64,000 nucleotides of DNA from Bacteroidaceae bacterium (GCA_902362375.1 CABIVS010000001.1:543820-607819), one strand, 5' to 3'. Counted from the first letter of the stretch, positions 19,441 through 30,247 are shown. Numbers and translations: made by a program. Notes: generated from the letters alone by a model not told the origin.

Positions 19441-20043
19441 TTAGAAGTTCAAAGTCAACTGTCCATCTCCCAACAGGTTGAACGTCATGCGATGGTAAGG
19501 AGTAGTGCCACGTTCGGCAATGGCGGCACGATGTTTCTTAGTTGGATAACCTTTATTGTGGTCCCAATCATAATACGGAAATTCTTCGTGAAGGCGGTTC
19601 ATATAATCGTCTCGATATGTTTTGGCTAAAATAGAAGCTGCTGCTATTGAAAGATATTTCCCGTCTCCTTTCACTACTGTAGTATGAGGAACACCGGGGT
19701 ATTTAGTGAAACGATTACCGTCGATCAGTAAATGTTGGGGACGGGTGGACAACTGGTCCACTGCACGATGCATCGCCAGAAAAGAAGCCCGCAGGATATT
19801 TATTTCATCAATTTCTTCCGGTGACACAATGCCAACCGCCCAAGCAATCGCTTCTTTCTCTATTACCTCACGTAATGCATAACGTTGCTTTTCCGTCAGT
19901 TGTTTGGAATCATTCAACAGTTCATTCTTAAAATCCTTCGGAAGAATAACTGCAGCAGCATATACCGCTCCCGCCAAACACCCACGACCGGCCTCATCAC
20001 ATCCGGCCTCAATCAGATTCTCGTTTAAATAAGGTAATAACAT
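19441..20043 (-). CDS. rnhB: Ribonuclease HII
   Basis: The 200-residue enzyme cleaves RNA in RNA-DNA hybrids and at single ribonucleotides. Starting at [14 protein letters not shown] places the active-site motif GCDEAGRG with D16 and E17; LLIDGNRF, the third acidic residue region, and the [12 protein letters not shown] segment are conserved. An upstream in-frame Met at 20079 is rejected because a TACCTTTG -7 box lies at 20066-20073 and the hppA terminator begins at 20079. An RNase HI gene is also present at 49177. Confidence 0.94.
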   Translation of the reverse strand: MLLPYLNENLIEAGCDEAGRGCLAGAVYAAAVILPKDFKNELLNDSKQLTEKQRYALREVIEKEAIAWAVGIVSPEEIDEINILRASFLAMHRAVDQLSTRPQHLLIDGNRFTKYPGVPHTTVVKGDGKYLSIAAASILAKTYRDDYMNRLHEEFPYYDWDHNKGYPTKKHRAAIAERGTTPYHRMTFNLLGDGQLTLNF

Positions 20044-20065
20044 ATTTATTGCTTCTATTTTGACA

Positions 20066-20073
20066 CAAAGGTA
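20066..20073 (-). promoter_or_regulatory. Predicted -7 box for rnhB
   Basis: Minus strand TACCTTTG, giving a start near 20059 and a leader of about 16 nt; it decides the rnhB start codon. Confidence 0.6.
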
Positions 20074-20078
20074 ATTCA

Positions 20079-20119
20079 AATAAGAAAAAGGAGACTTGTT
20101 TTGTCTCCTTTTTCTTATT
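20079..20119 (-). terminator. Terminator of hppA
   Basis: A perfect 17-bp stem (20079-20095 with 20103-20119) around a 7-nt loop, with A/T-rich flanks that give U runs on either strand. It lies 15 bp past the hppA stop. Confidence 0.8.
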
Positions 20120-20133
20120 TCTCTTCTGCTTTT

Positions 20134-22338
20134 TTAGAATAAACTCCAAGCAACAGTAAGTCCTGCCATCACAATGGCGACCATACTCATAAGCTTTATC
20201 AAAATATTCAAGCTCGGACCGGAGGTATCTTTAAACGGATCACCTACTGTATCTCCTACTACGGTTGCTTTATGCACTTCACCGCCTTTTCCACCAAAGT
20301 TACCTTCTTCCACATATTTCTTTGCGTTATCCCATGCACCTCCGGCGTTAGCCATAAAGATAGCCAATACGAAACCACTGCTCAAGCCACCAATCAGCAG
20401 ACCGAGTACGCCGGGAACACCAAAGATAAATCCTGTAAGAATCGGAGCAACAATAGCAATCAAGGAAGGAATAACCATCTCACGCTGCGCACCCTTTGTC
20501 GATATTTCAACACAACGTTCGTAATCCGGCTCGGCCTCTCCAGTCAGAATACCCTTTATGTCACGGAACTGGCGGCGCACTTCGTCAACCATGTGTCCTG
20601 CCGCACGTCCTACTGCATTCATTGTCAAACCACAAAACAGGAAAGCCATCATTGAACCGAGGAACATGCCCGAAAGTACTTTCGGATTCATCAAGTGTAC
20701 TTCGTAATAATCCATGAAGTCGATAAAAGTGGCATTTGCTACACTGATAGAACTTCCATCTGCAAAAGTCAGGTCTACATTACCGAGACGTGTCAGGCCG
20801 ATTCGGATTTCTTCAATATAAGAAGCCAGCAAAGCCAAACCTGTCAGTGCAGCGGAACCTATAGCAAAACCTTTTCCCGTGGCGGCAGTTGTATTACCCA
20901 ATGAATCGAGCGCATCAGTACGTTTGCGAACTTCAGCACCCAGGCCGGACATTTCCGCATTACCTCCTGCATTATCCGCAATCGGCCCGTAAGCATCCGT
21001 TGCCAATGTGATACCTAAGGTAGAAAGCATACCGACAGCTGCAATACCGATTCCATACAATCCCATGCCTACATTACCGAAATCACCTCCAGAAGCCAAC
21101 AGATAGGAAGCAATGATACCAATCACTACTGCAACCACAGGAATAGCTGTAGAAAGCATACCCAAACCAATGCCGGAAATAATGACGGTAGCAGGTCCGG
21201 TCTTACCGCTTTCACTTAGTTTTTGGGTAGGGCGATAGGATTGGGAAGTGTAATATTCCGTAGAACGTCCGATGACAATACCTACCAACAATCCGACTAC
21301 TACGGCACAAGAAATCAAAATCCAGTTATCAAGCTGCAAGAACCACAGGATTAAGAATGTAGCTGCAACAATAAGCACGGAGCTAAGGTTCGTACCGAAA
21401 GCCAACGAACCGAGCAAATCTTTCATAGTTGCATTCTCTTTAGTACGGACAGCAAATATACCTATAATAGAAAGGATAATACCAACAGCTGCAATCAACA
21501 TCGGAGCAATAACCGCCTTGAATTGCATCACTGTATCTGCCGAATGGATAAAAGCAGCAGCACCCAGTGCAGCTGTTGCCAGAATCGAGCCACAGTAAGA
21601 TTCATATAAGTCGGCTCCCATACCGGCTACGTCACCGACATTGTCACCGACATTATCGGCAATGGTGGCAGGATTACGAGGGTCATCTTCCGGAATTCCG
21701 GCTTCTACTTTACCTACCAAGTCGGCTCCAACATCGGCTGCCTTCGTATAGATACCACCACCTACACGGGCAAAGAGTGCTTGCGTAGAAGCACCCATAC
21801 CGAAAGTCAGCATGGTAGTAGTAATTACACAGAGTTTATGAGTAGGTGTCAGCGCATCAGCAGGAATCACTGCATTCAACAACAGATACCAGAAAGATAT
21901 ATCGAGCAATCCCAGACCAACTACAACTAATCCCATCACCGCGCCGCTTCGGAAAGCAATCCTCAACCCTGCATTCAGAGAAGTGCGGGCAGCATTAGCG
22001 GTACGAGCCGATGCATAAGTCGCCGTCTTCATCCCTAGAAATCCGGAAAGTCCGGAGAAAAATCCGCCTGTAAGAAAAGCAATGGGAACCCATGCATTCT
22101 GTACATGAAAGCCATAGGCCATAATTGAAAACAGAATAACCAACCCCAAGAATACCCAGCCTACTATTTTGTATTGCTGTTTCAGATAAGACATAGCTCC
22201 TTTGCGCACAGCAGCAGCTATCTTTATCATTTGGGGTGTACCTTCGCTCTCTTTCATCATTTGCTTATGAAAGTAATAAGCAAAGCAGAGGGCTAACACG
22301 GAAGCGACTGGAACCAGCCAGAAAAGAATGTTGTCCAT
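20134..22338 (-). CDS. hppA: Membrane pyrophosphatase (ion-pumping, K+-dependent type)
   Basis: From [19 protein letters not shown] the protein is 734 residues with about 16 transmembrane helices. It hydrolyses pyrophosphate and pumps Na+ and/or H+ outward. The signature [20 protein letters not shown] is present, as are the Asp-rich PPi/Mg sites. The position that sets potassium dependence is Ala ([11 protein letters not shown]); potassium-independent enzymes carry Lys there, so this is predicted to be the K+-dependent class, which includes Na+ and dual Na+/H+ pumps. The in-frame start 16 codons upstream would add MISILLAFVNP and is less typical. It is followed by its own terminator. Confidence 0.93.
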   Translation of the reverse strand: MDNILFWLVPVASVLALCFAYYFHKQMMKESEGTPQMIKIAAAVRKGAMSYLKQQYKIVGWVFLGLVILFSIMAYGFHVQNAWVPIAFLTGGFFSGLSGFLGMKTATYASARTANAARTSLNAGLRIAFRSGAVMGLVVVGLGLLDISFWYLLLNAVIPADALTPTHKLCVITTTMLTFGMGASTQALFARVGGGIYTKAADVGADLVGKVEAGIPEDDPRNPATIADNVGDNVGDVAGMGADLYESYCGSILATAALGAAAFIHSADTVMQFKAVIAPMLIAAVGIILSIIGIFAVRTKENATMKDLLGSLAFGTNLSSVLIVAATFLILWFLQLDNWILISCAVVVGLLVGIVIGRSTEYYTSQSYRPTQKLSESGKTGPATVIISGIGLGMLSTAIPVVAVVIGIIASYLLASGGDFGNVGMGLYGIGIAAVGMLSTLGITLATDAYGPIADNAGGNAEMSGLGAEVRKRTDALDSLGNTTAATGKGFAIGSAALTGLALLASYIEEIRIGLTRLGNVDLTFADGSSISVANATFIDFMDYYEVHLMNPKVLSGMFLGSMMAFLFCGLTMNAVGRAAGHMVDEVRRQFRDIKGILTGEAEPDYERCVEISTKGAQREMVIPSLIAIVAPILTGFIFGVPGVLGLLIGGLSSGFVLAIFMANAGGAWDNAKKYVEEGNFGGKGGEVHKATVVGDTVGDPFKDTSGPSLNILIKLMSMVAIVMAGLTVAWSLF

Positions 22339-22521
22339 AGGATCAATTTTTAAAGGGTTTACGAAGGCTAAAAGTATGGAAATCAAACGAAATAAGCAAG
22401 TAAAAAAAGAAAGAATTTATAAAGCTGAATCATTCTATCTTTTATACATCTCTTTAAACAAATGAACATGCTGTGGTTATTTACTTTATCCCTTATTTCC
22501 GCACTGGTTATGAACATTTCT

Positions 22522-22577
22522 ATTTCACCACAGAGGACACCGAGTATACAGAGGAAAGAAATAATCTGTGGTGAAAT
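22522..22577. repeat. 12-bp inverted repeat between hppA and the alpha-galactosidase gene
   Basis: ATTTCACCACAG (22522-22533) is the exact reverse complement of 22566-22577. It is a stem-forming element in the 22339-22661 spacer. Apart from this and the -7 box at 22612, I see nothing in that spacer; a 60-codon frame there has no protein-like features. Confidence 0.6.
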
Positions 22578-22611
22578 GATTCATTTCTATGCCATTATAA
22601 TTATCTTTGCG

Positions 22612-22619
22612 GCATTCTA
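22612..22619 (+). promoter_or_regulatory. Predicted -7 box for the GH36 gene
   Basis: TATCTTTG, 42 bp before the ATG; -33 box not clear. Confidence 0.55.
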
Positions 22620-22661
22620 TGCCCACAAACTAACTAATACCTGATTAATTATTAAAAAACC

Positions 22662-24851
22662 ATGAAGAAACTTTTCGTATTACTTATGGCATTGTTTACC
22701 CTGGCGCAAGTGGACGCCCAAGAAAAGAACGTTATCCGCATCGCAACGGACAACACTGACTTAATTCTCCAAGTAGCTCCTAACGGACGACTCTATCAGG
22801 CTTATCTGGGCGATAAGTTACTAAACGAGAAAGATATCAACAACTTTTCTCCTTACGTAAAAGGAGGAAGTGACGGTAGCGTATCCACCCGCGGATGGGA
22901 AGTATATCCGGGCTCCGGCGCCGAAGATTATTTTGAACCGGCTGTAGCCATCACGCACAATGACGGGAACCCGAGTACGATTCTCCGCTATATATCATCC
23001 GAGCAGAAGGCAGTGGCGGGCGGAACGGAAACGATCATTCAACTAAAAGACGATCAATACCCGGTGGAAGTCACACTGCATTACATCGCTTATCCGAAAG
23101 AAAACGTCATCAAGACGTGGAGTGAAATCAAACATGCAGAAAAAAAGCCTGTGACCTTATGGCGTTATGCTTCCACAATGCTTTATTTCTCCGGAAACGA
23201 ATATTACCTGACAGAATTCAGCAGCGATTGGGCAAAAGAAGCACAAATGAGCACACAACCTCTGTTGTTTGGCAAAAAGGTGATCGACACCAAACTGGGA
23301 AGCCGTGCTGCCATGCACACCCACCCGTTCTTCGAGCTTGGTTTTGAACAACCGGCACAGGAAGCACAGGGACGTGCCATGCTAGGTACTATCGGATGGA
23401 CAGGAAACTTCCAGTTCACTTTCGAAGTGGACAACGTAGGTAATCTCCGTGTAATCCCTGCCATCAATCCTTATGCATCTGATTATGAACTGAAGCCGAA
23501 TGAAGTGTTTACAACTCCTGAATTCATCTTTACTTTCAGCAACAACGGCACGGGCGAAGCCAGCCGCAACCTTCACGCATGGGCACGCAACTACCAGCTG
23601 AAAGACGGACAAGGCGACCGCATGACTTTATTAAACAACTGGGAAAATACTTACTTCAAATTCAATGAGGAACTGCTTGCCGAATTGATGAAAGAAGCTA
23701 AACATCTTGGTGTAGATATGTTCTTGTTGGATGACGGCTGGTTTGGCAACAAGCACCCACGCAACAGTGACAATGCCGGACTGGGTGACTGGGAAGTGAT
23801 GAGATCCAAACTGCCGGGCGGTATTCCTGCCCTTGTACAGTCTGCCAAAAAAGCCGGAGTGAAATTTGGTATCTGGATTGAGCCCGAAATGGTCAACCCT
23901 AAAAGTGAGTTGTTCGAAAAGCATCCCGACTGGGCTATCCAGCTGCCTAACCGCGAAACATACTATTACCGTAACCAGCTGGTACTCGATCTTAGCAATC
24001 CGAAAGTACAGGACTTTGTATATGGCGTAGTGGATAAGATCCTGACAGAGAATCCGGAAGTGGCTTTCTTTAAATGGGACTGTAACTCTCCAATTACGAA
24101 TATTTATTCTCCATATTTAAAAAATAAGCAGGGACAACTTTATATCGACCATGTACGTGGTATATACAATGTATTGAAACGTGTCAAAGACAAATATCCG
24201 AACGTGCCAATGATGCTCTGCTCCGGCGGTGGCGCCCGTTGCGACTATGAAGCTCTGAAATATTACACAGAATTCTGGTGCAGCGACAACACAGACCCGA
24301 TAGAACGTCTGTTTATCCAGTGGGGATTCTCACAAATCTTCCCGGCAAAGGCCATGTGTGCACACGTAACCAGCTGGAACAAGAAGACAAGCGTGAAGTT
24401 CCGTACGGATGTGGCAAGTATGTGCAAACTGGGCTTTGACCTCGGACTGAAGGAACTGAATGCAGATGAACAGACTTATTGCCAGAATGCAGTTGCCAAC
24501 TGGACGCGTCTGAAAAAAGTGATTCTGAACGGCGATCAATACAGACTGGTTTCTCCCTACGATGGCAATCACATGTCTCTCATGTATACCTCACCGGATA
24601 AGAACAAAGCTGTACTTTATACCTATGATATCCACCCACGTTTCGGTGAGAAACTGCTCCCGGTAAAACTTCAGGGACTGGATGCGAAGAAAATGTATAA
24701 GGTGAAAGAAATCAACCTGATGCCGAATTCCAAATCGAATCTGGCTGCCAATGAGAATACTTATTCAGGAGATTATCTGATGAAAGTGGGAATCAATGCT
24801 TTCACAACAAATCAAGCTTTCAGCCGCGTAATTGAGCTGACTGCCGAATAA
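22662..24851 (+). CDS. Alpha-galactosidase, glycoside hydrolase family 36
   Basis: This 729-residue secreted enzyme (signal peptide ending AQVDAQ) removes terminal alpha-galactose from oligosaccharides such as raffinose or melibiose. After an N-terminal beta-sandwich domain, the TIM barrel has MFLLDDGWFG, GIWIEPEMV, the nucleophile D473 in FFKWDCN and the acid/base D542 in WCSDNTDPIERL. The C-terminal beta domain ends the protein. It stands alone, with no SusC/SusD pair or regulator nearby, so it is not part of a local polysaccharide utilization locus. A terminator follows. Confidence 0.93.
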   Translation: MKKLFVLLMALFTLAQVDAQEKNVIRIATDNTDLILQVAPNGRLYQAYLGDKLLNEKDINNFSPYVKGGSDGSVSTRGWEVYPGSGAEDYFEPAVAITHNDGNPSTILRYISSEQKAVAGGTETIIQLKDDQYPVEVTLHYIAYPKENVIKTWSEIKHAEKKPVTLWRYASTMLYFSGNEYYLTEFSSDWAKEAQMSTQPLLFGKKVIDTKLGSRAAMHTHPFFELGFEQPAQEAQGRAMLGTIGWTGNFQFTFEVDNVGNLRVIPAINPYASDYELKPNEVFTTPEFIFTFSNNGTGEASRNLHAWARNYQLKDGQGDRMTLLNNWENTYFKFNEELLAELMKEAKHLGVDMFLLDDGWFGNKHPRNSDNAGLGDWEVMRSKLPGGIPALVQSAKKAGVKFGIWIEPEMVNPKSELFEKHPDWAIQLPNRETYYYRNQLVLDLSNPKVQDFVYGVVDKILTENPEVAFFKWDCNSPITNIYSPYLKNKQGQLYIDHVRGIYNVLKRVKDKYPNVPMMLCSGGGARCDYEALKYYTEFWCSDNTDPIERLFIQWGFSQIFPAKAMCAHVTSWNKKTSVKFRTDVASMCKLGFDLGLKELNADEQTYCQNAVANWTRLKKVILNGDQYRLVSPYDGNHMSLMYTSPDKNKAVLYTYDIHPRFGEKLLPVKLQGLDAKKMYKVKEINLMPNSKSNLAANENTYSGDYLMKVGINAFTTNQAFSRVIELTAE

Positions 24852-24872
24852 AAAGGAATGAAGTAATCAATA

Positions 24873-24915
24873 AAAAAGGGGATTCGCCGTTATGAGCGTT
24901 TCCCCTTTCTTTTTA
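24873..24915 (+). terminator. Terminator after the alpha-galactosidase gene
   Basis: AAAAGGGGA pairs with TTTCCCCTTT across an 11-16 nt loop and is followed by CTTTTT. Confidence 0.75.
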
Positions 24916-24978
24916 CACACAATAATATTCAATTCATCTTCAATCGTAACAGCTGTTTCAATGGTTACAACTATTCCA

Positions 24979-25113
24979 TTAGACGGGGAAGTCCCCTAAA
25001 AAAGTTGCAGCTACACCGTATTTTTTTACGATATAGCTGCGATTAATGTTAAAGAGAGAGAATTTATATAATATAAGCATGGTCTCACGACCCTCCTGAT
25101 ATTCAATGAACAT
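24979..25113 (-). CDS. Doubtful 44-codon ORF in the gap between the GH36 gene and sufS
   Basis: A frame starting MFIEYQEGRETMLILYKFS runs leftward to a TAA at 24979. An internal ATG at 25080 has AGGAGG 11 nt upstream. A hairpin GCAGCTA/TAGCTGC (about 25006-25044) lies inside it, so the region may instead be a small RNA or simple spacer. No family is recognised and no promoter is clear. Listed because the 24916-25186 gap has nothing better. Confidence 0.15.
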   Translation of the reverse strand: MFIEYQEGRETMLILYKFSLFNINRSYIVKKYGVAATFLGDFPV

Positions 25114-25186
25114 TTTGTTTCTTTACTTATTAGACGCACGAAAGTCCCAATCACTGCACTTGACTGCATCTTTTTTTAGTTAAAGA

Positions 25187-25220
25187 ATAAAAAAGCCGCT
25201 ACTCCGCAGGAATAGCAGCT
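25187..25220 (-). terminator. Terminator of the rimP-to-sufS operon
   Basis: On the minus strand, AGCTGCTATTCC pairs with GGAGTAGCGGCT (a 12-bp stem with G-U pairs, TGC loop) followed by TTTTTTATTC. It lies 8 bp past the sufS stop. Confidence 0.85.
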
Positions 25221-25227
25221 CATATCT

Positions 25228-26445
25228 TTAAAACATCTTGCTGACACGTTCAATCCCTGCCACCAATGTGTCTATTTCCGATTTGGTATTGTACATGGCA
25301 AACGAAGCACGTACAGTTCCCTCTATGCCAAGACGTTGCATGAGAGGTTGTGCACAATGATGCCCCGTTCTCACGGCAATACCTAAACGATCCAGCAACG
25401 TGCCAAGATCGAAATGATGGATATCTCCCACCAGAAAGGAAATGACCGCTCCCCGTTCGGCTGCTTCACCGAATATACGCATATGGGGGATTTCTTTCAA
25501 GCGTTGCAAAGCGTAAGTTGTCAGTTCATGCTCATGGGCGGCTATCTGTTCAATGCCATGTCCGTTCACATAATCAAGGGCTTTTGCCAGTCCGGTAGTT
25601 CCGATATAGTCGGGCGTACCGGCTTCAAACTTGAAAGGAAGTTCATTAAAAGTGGTCTTCTCGAAAGAGACATGCTGAATCATCTCTCCTCCTCCCTGAT
25701 AAGGTGGAAGGCGATCTAACCATTCTTCTTTTCCATAAAGCACTCCGACACCTGTCGGACCATATATCTTATGGGCGGAGAATACCAGAAAATCGGCATC
25801 CAACTCCTGTACATCTACTTTCATGTGAGGAATAGACTGTGCAGCATCTATCAGGCAAGGTACACCATGCGCATGAGCTGTTGCGATCATCTCCTTCACC
25901 GGATTCACTGTACCCAGTACGTTCGATACATGAACTACGCTGACTATTTTCGTACGTTCGGAAAATAGTTTTTCATATTCATCCAGCAGAAGTTCACCTC
26001 TGTCGTTCATCGGAATCACTTTTATGGCAATCCCTTTGCGGGCAGCCAACAGTTGCCAGGGAACGATGTTACTATGATGTTCCATCACGGAAACAATCAC
26101 TTCATCCCCTTCTTCCATAAACTCGTCGCCAAAGCTGGAAACAAGCAGGTTGATACTTTCTGTTGTTCCGCGTGTAAAGACAACTTCATTCGTGCTACGG
26201 GCATTGATGAACTGACGTACCGTTTCACGGGAAGCTTCATGCAGTTCCGTAGCTTGCTGGGAAAGATAATGTACGCCGCGATGCACATTGGCATTGACGG
26301 AATAATATTCATCCACCAGCGCATCAACCACCAGACGGGGTTTCTGTGTTGTCGCACCGTTGTCGAAATAAACCAAAGGTTTACCGTAAACCGTACGGCT
26401 CAATATCGGAAAATCTTCACGTATCTTTTGAATATCCACGTTCAT
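25228..26445 (-). CDS. sufS: Cysteine desulfurase SufS
   Basis: The 405-residue PLP enzyme takes sulfur from cysteine for Fe-S cluster assembly. The PLP lysine lies in SAHKIYGPTGVG, the HHSN region in VMEHHSNIVPW, and the catalytic C364 in RTGHHCAQP, the pattern of group II desulfurases. It is the last gene of the suf cluster, 13 bp after sufD. There is no SufE or SufU next to it, so its sulfur acceptor must be encoded elsewhere. Confidence 0.95.
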   Translation of the reverse strand: MNVDIQKIREDFPILSRTVYGKPLVYFDNGATTQKPRLVVDALVDEYYSVNANVHRGVHYLSQQATELHEASRETVRQFINARSTNEVVFTRGTTESINLLVSSFGDEFMEEGDEVIVSVMEHHSNIVPWQLLAARKGIAIKVIPMNDRGELLLDEYEKLFSERTKIVSVVHVSNVLGTVNPVKEMIATAHAHGVPCLIDAAQSIPHMKVDVQELDADFLVFSAHKIYGPTGVGVLYGKEEWLDRLPPYQGGGEMIQHVSFEKTTFNELPFKFEAGTPDYIGTTGLAKALDYVNGHGIEQIAAHEHELTTYALQRLKEIPHMRIFGEAAERGAVISFLVGDIHHFDLGTLLDRLGIAVRTGHHCAQPLMQRLGIEGTVRASFAMYNTKSEIDTLVAGIERVSKMF

Positions 26446-26458
26446 TATTTTTTAGTGG

Positions 26459-27799
26459 TTACTTACAAATAGCACAACCCTGACATCTATTCAACTCGCC
26501 ACGGAAACGTTTCTCTACCAATAGATGCAAACGATCTTTCAGCGCTTCCAAACGAATGGTATCGATCACTTCGTTGACAAATGCGAACATCAGCAGCAGA
26601 CGGGCTTCTTTCTCTGCAATACCACGCGAACGCATGTAGAATAATGCGCCTTCATCCAACTGGCCTACTGTTGCTCCATGCGAACATTTCACATCATCCG
26701 CATAAATCTCCAATTGAGGTTGTGTATACATTCTTGCATCACGCGTAGCACACAGATTCCGGTTAGTCTGTTGGGAATTCGTATGTTGTGCATCGGGACG
26801 CACGAGTACCAATCCGGCAAACGCACCTACCGACTGGTCGTCGAGTACATACTTGAACAGCTCATTGCTGGTACAGTTCGGTACGGCATGGTCAATACTT
26901 GTATGATTGTCTACGTGCTGGTTCTTGTCAGCAATCGCCATACCACAAAGATTTATTTCGGCTCCTTCTCCTGCCAGCAGCACTTCGGTCGTGTTGCGGG
27001 TAGTACCATTATGCAAAGTCATTCCGTTGAGCAATACATTGCTGTTGGCCTCTTGCTTTACATACAGGTTACTGATACGAACTGTACTTGTATGTGTTTC
27101 TTCCAGTTCATACATATCGAATACCGCATTCTCACCTGCAAACACTTCAATGACTTGTGTCGCCAGAAAGTTCACATTATCCATTGCATGGTCACAAATC
27201 AGCAAACGGGCTTGCGCGCCATCCTCCAGAATAATCAGTACGCGACGGTTCACCATAAAGTTAACATCTGCACGCAGGATATTTACCAACTGGATCGTTT
27301 TTTCCACCACCACGTTCTTCGGCACATAAAAGACAACGCCATCTTGTGCAAAAGCGGTATTGAAAGCAGTCACACCATCCTTGGAAGTATCTGCCAGTTG
27401 ACCGTAATACTTCTTCACCAACTCCGGGTGTTGCTCGGCCACTTCTTTCAGGCTGCCGAAAATCACACCTTCCGGCAGATTTCCTGTGGGAAGTGCTCTA
27501 TTATAAAATGTGTCATTTACCACAAAATACAAGGAGGTACTCATATTCGGCACATCACACTTAAACACCTCATACGGATTGACCGGAATAGCCAAACGAT
27601 TCAAGTTCAAACCGAAATCCGGTTCAAAGTACTTGCTCACATCCGTATATTTGTACTTCTCCATCTTACGGGTCGGAAATCCGAGTCGCTCAAAATCGGC
27701 AAATGCTGATGCACGAGGCGCATTCAGCACTTCGGCACTATGCTTGCAGATCATCGCTTCCGTCTGTGAGAAAAGTTCTATATATTGTTGTTCAACCAT
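26459..27799 (-). CDS. sufD: Fe-S cluster assembly protein SufD
   Basis: The 446-residue protein is the SufB paralogue of the SufBC2D scaffold. The beta-helix core with VFYVPKNVVVEKTIQL, NHTSIDHAVPNCTSNELFKYVLDD and SRGIAEKEARLLLMFAFVNEV is typical; the C-terminus CQGCAICK is Cys-rich. One extra Met precedes the chosen start. Upstream lies a palindromic repeat element that separates it from sufC. Confidence 0.93.
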   Translation of the reverse strand: MVEQQYIELFSQTEAMICKHSAEVLNAPRASAFADFERLGFPTRKMEKYKYTDVSKYFEPDFGLNLNRLAIPVNPYEVFKCDVPNMSTSLYFVVNDTFYNRALPTGNLPEGVIFGSLKEVAEQHPELVKKYYGQLADTSKDGVTAFNTAFAQDGVVFYVPKNVVVEKTIQLVNILRADVNFMVNRRVLIILEDGAQARLLICDHAMDNVNFLATQVIEVFAGENAVFDMYELEETHTSTVRISNLYVKQEANSNVLLNGMTLHNGTTRNTTEVLLAGEGAEINLCGMAIADKNQHVDNHTSIDHAVPNCTSNELFKYVLDDQSVGAFAGLVLVRPDAQHTNSQQTNRNLCATRDARMYTQPQLEIYADDVKCSHGATVGQLDEGALFYMRSRGIAEKEARLLLMFAFVNEVIDTIRLEALKDRLHLLVEKRFRGELNRCQGCAICK

Positions 27800-27823
27800 C
27801 ATAGCTTATATTTTTTTATTTAC

Positions 27824-27895
27824 AGGCACGGATTACACGGATTTCACAGTTTAAAATACATGAGCAAAACCGCGTTATCCGTGTAATCCGTGCCT
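27824..27895. repeat. Palindromic intergenic repeat, copy 1 (sufC/sufD spacer)
   Basis: AGGCACGGATTACACGGAT (27824-27842) and its reverse complement (ending 27895) frame a 34-bp centre. Same family as 30806, 40161 and 47708. It lies inside the suf operon and would fold in the mRNA. Confidence 0.9.
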
Positions 27896-27899
27896 AAAA

Positions 27900-28652
27900 T
27901 TATTCTCCTACTTCTTTCTTGATCCAATCATATCCTTTTTCTTCCAGTTCCAGAGCAAGTTCCGGTCCGGCAGTTTTTACGATACGACCTTTATAAAGGA
28001 CATGCACAATATCAGGCTTGATATAATCGAGCAAACGTTGGTAGTGGGTAATAACGATTGTACTTGTTTCAGGAGTTTTCAGCTTGTTCACCCCTTCCGC
28101 AACAATACGGAGTGCATCAATATCCAAACCGGAATCTGTCTCATCGAGGATGCTCAAACGCGGTTCCAGCATAGCCATCTGGAAAATCTCGTTCCGTTTC
28201 TTCTCACCACCGGAAAAGCCTTCATTCACCGAACGGTTAGCCAGTTTATTATCCAACTCCACCACCGCACGTTTCTCACGCATCAGCTTCAGGAACTCAC
28301 TGGCGGTCAGTGCAGGCAGACCTTTATATTTGCGTTGCTCATTCACAGCAGCACGCATAAAGTTCACCATGCTCACACCCGGAATTTCTACGGGATACTG
28401 GAAACTAAGGAAGATTCCTTCATGGCTACGATCTTCGGGGCTCAACTCCAATAGATCCTTTCCATAAAAAGTGACCGAACCTTTTGTTACCTCAAAAGCC
28501 GGATTACCCACCAATACGGAGGAAAGCGTACTTTTACCGGAACCATTCGGTCCCATAATAGCGTGCACCTCACCGGGATTCACCGTCAGGTTAATACCTT
28601 TCAATATCTCTTTGCCATTAATACTGGCATGCAGGTCTTTTATTTCTAACAT
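27900..28652 (-). CDS. sufC: Fe-S cluster assembly ATPase SufC
   Basis: The 250-residue ABC ATPase drives the SufBC2D scaffold. Walker [10 protein letters not shown] (34-42), signature SGGEKKR, Walker [13 protein letters not shown] and the H-loop ITHYQRLL are present. Length is standard. It lies between sufB and sufD in the usual sufBCDS order, but both flanking spacers (about 100 bp each) carry inverted-repeat elements. Confidence 0.96.
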   Translation of the reverse strand: MLEIKDLHASINGKEILKGINLTVNPGEVHAIMGPNGSGKSTLSSVLVGNPAFEVTKGSVTFYGKDLLELSPEDRSHEGIFLSFQYPVEIPGVSMVNFMRAAVNEQRKYKGLPALTASEFLKLMREKRAVVELDNKLANRSVNEGFSGGEKKRNEIFQMAMLEPRLSILDETDSGLDIDALRIVAEGVNKLKTPETSTIVITHYQRLLDYIKPDIVHVLYKGRIVKTAGPELALELEEKGYDWIKKEVGE

Positions 28653-28658
28653 GATTAT

Positions 28659-28767
28659 ATTTACTATTTTTTCATTTACTATTTACTATTAAAAACCTAT
28701 ACTACCGACAATTTACCTCCAATAAGCACACAGCCAAATAGTAAATCGTAAATTGTCAAATAGTAAA
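28659..28767. repeat. Inverted-repeat spacer element between sufB and sufC
   Basis: Words ATTTACTATTT and ATTTACTATT (28659-28690) recur inverted as AAATAGTAAAT (28736-28767). It fills the whole spacer between the two genes. Confidence 0.65.
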
Positions 28768-30246
28768 TCACCCCACGCTTCCTTCCAATGAGATGGTAAG
28801 CAGCTTCTGTGCTTCTACCGCAAACTCCATCGGAAGTTTATTCAACACTTCCTTTGCATATCCGTTCACAATAAGTCCGATAGCATCTTCTGTCGGAATA
28901 CCGCGCTGGTTGCAATAGAATATCTGATCTTCACTGATCTTGCTCGTCGTAGCTTCATGCTCTACCACTGCCGTCTCATTGTGAATATCCATATACGGGA
29001 AGGTATGTGCACCACACTTATCTCCCAGCAACAGAGAGTCACACTGGCTATAATTACGGGCATTATCCGCTTTCTCGGCCACGCGTACCAACCCACGATA
29101 GGAGTTCTCACTATGTCCGGCGGAAATACCTTTACTTACAATCGTACTACGGGTGTTCTTACCCAGATGAATCATCTTCGTTCCGGTATCTGCCTGCTGA
29201 TAGTTATTCGTTACAGCTACGGAATAGAATTCAGCAGTCGAGTTATCGCCCGTCAGGATACAGGAAGGATATTTCCAGGTGATTGCCGAACCGGTTTCCA
29301 CTTGTGTCCAGGATAATTTACTGTCCACTCCTTTACAGTTACCGCGTTTGGTCACAAAGTTGTATACACCGCCCTTGCCTTCCGCATCTCCCGGATACCA
29401 GTTCTGAACGGTACTGTATTTTACTTCTGCACGGTCGTGCACAATGATCTCAACGATAGCGGCATGCAACTGATTTTCATCCCGCATCGGAGCCGTACAT
29501 CCTTCCAGATAAGAAACATACGAATCATCATCCGCTACAATCAGCGTACGCTCAAACTGTCCCGTGTTACGGGCATTGATACGGAAATAAGTGGAAAGCT
29601 CCATCGGGCAACGTACGCCTTTCGGAATATACACGAAAGAGCCGTCAGAGAACACTGCGGAATTCAACGCTGCAAAGAAATTGTCCCGATAACCTACTAC
29701 CGAGCCCATATATTTCTTCACCAGATCCGGATGCTCCCGCACGGCTTCACTGAACGAACAGAATATAATCCCTTTCTCCATCAGCGTTTCCTTGAAGGTA
29801 GTCTTTACGGAAACAGAGTCCATAACGGCATCCACTGCCATTCCACTAAGAGCCATTTGCTCTTCCAAAGGAATTCCCAGTTTATTAAACGTCTTTATCA
29901 GTTCAGGATCGACTTCCTCCATGCTCTTCGGTCCTTCTTTCTTCTTTGTCGGATCGGCATAATAAGAAATTGCCTGATAATCAATTTCAGGGATACGGAG
30001 ATGTGCCCAGGTAGGCATTTCCAGCGTCAGCCAATGGCGATACGCTTTCAGTCGAAACTCCAGCAACCACTCCGGTTCGTCTTTTTTCGATGAAATCAGA
30101 CGAATGACATCTTCATTAAGTCCACGCTCAATGATGTCCGTATGCACCTCTGTGGTGAAGCCGTATTTATATTTCTCCTCCGCAAATTTCCGGACAAACT
30201 CATTATCAGTCTTCTTTTCAAGTTCGTCTTTCTGATTGGGTTTCAT
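28768..30246 (-). CDS. sufB: Fe-S cluster assembly protein SufB
   Basis: The 492-residue SufB is the main scaffold subunit; it shows [31 protein letters not shown] and the C-terminal [19 protein letters not shown] start at [12 protein letters not shown], directly after the cvpA stop (TAAAATG); a start seven codons earlier (30267) would overlap cvpA by 20 bp. The junction implies translational coupling to cvpA. The gene is on the rimP-infB transcript, linking Fe-S assembly to the translation operon. Confidence 0.95.
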   Translation of the reverse strand: MKPNQKDELEKKTDNEFVRKFAEEKYKYGFTTEVHTDIIERGLNEDVIRLISSKKDEPEWLLEFRLKAYRHWLTLEMPTWAHLRIPEIDYQAISYYADPTKKKEGPKSMEEVDPELIKTFNKLGIPLEEQMALSGMAVDAVMDSVSVKTTFKETLMEKGIIFCSFSEAVREHPDLVKKYMGSVVGYRDNFFAALNSAVFSDGSFVYIPKGVRCPMELSTYFRINARNTGQFERTLIVADDDSYVSYLEGCTAPMRDENQLHAAIVEIIVHDRAEVKYSTVQNWYPGDAEGKGGVYNFVTKRGNCKGVDSKLSWTQVETGSAITWKYPSCILTGDNSTAEFYSVAVTNNYQQADTGTKMIHLGKNTRSTIVSKGISAGHSENSYRGLVRVAEKADNARNYSQCDSLLLGDKCGAHTFPYMDIHNETAVVEHEATTSKISEDQIFYCNQRGIPTEDAIGLIVNGYAKEVLNKLPMEFAVEAQKLLTISLEGSVG

Positions 30247-30247
30247 T

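Noticed and set aside
22462..22644. 60-codon ORF before the alpha-galactosidase gene
   Set aside because: It crosses the 12-bp inverted repeat and the -7 box and has no protein-like pattern beyond hydrophobic start.
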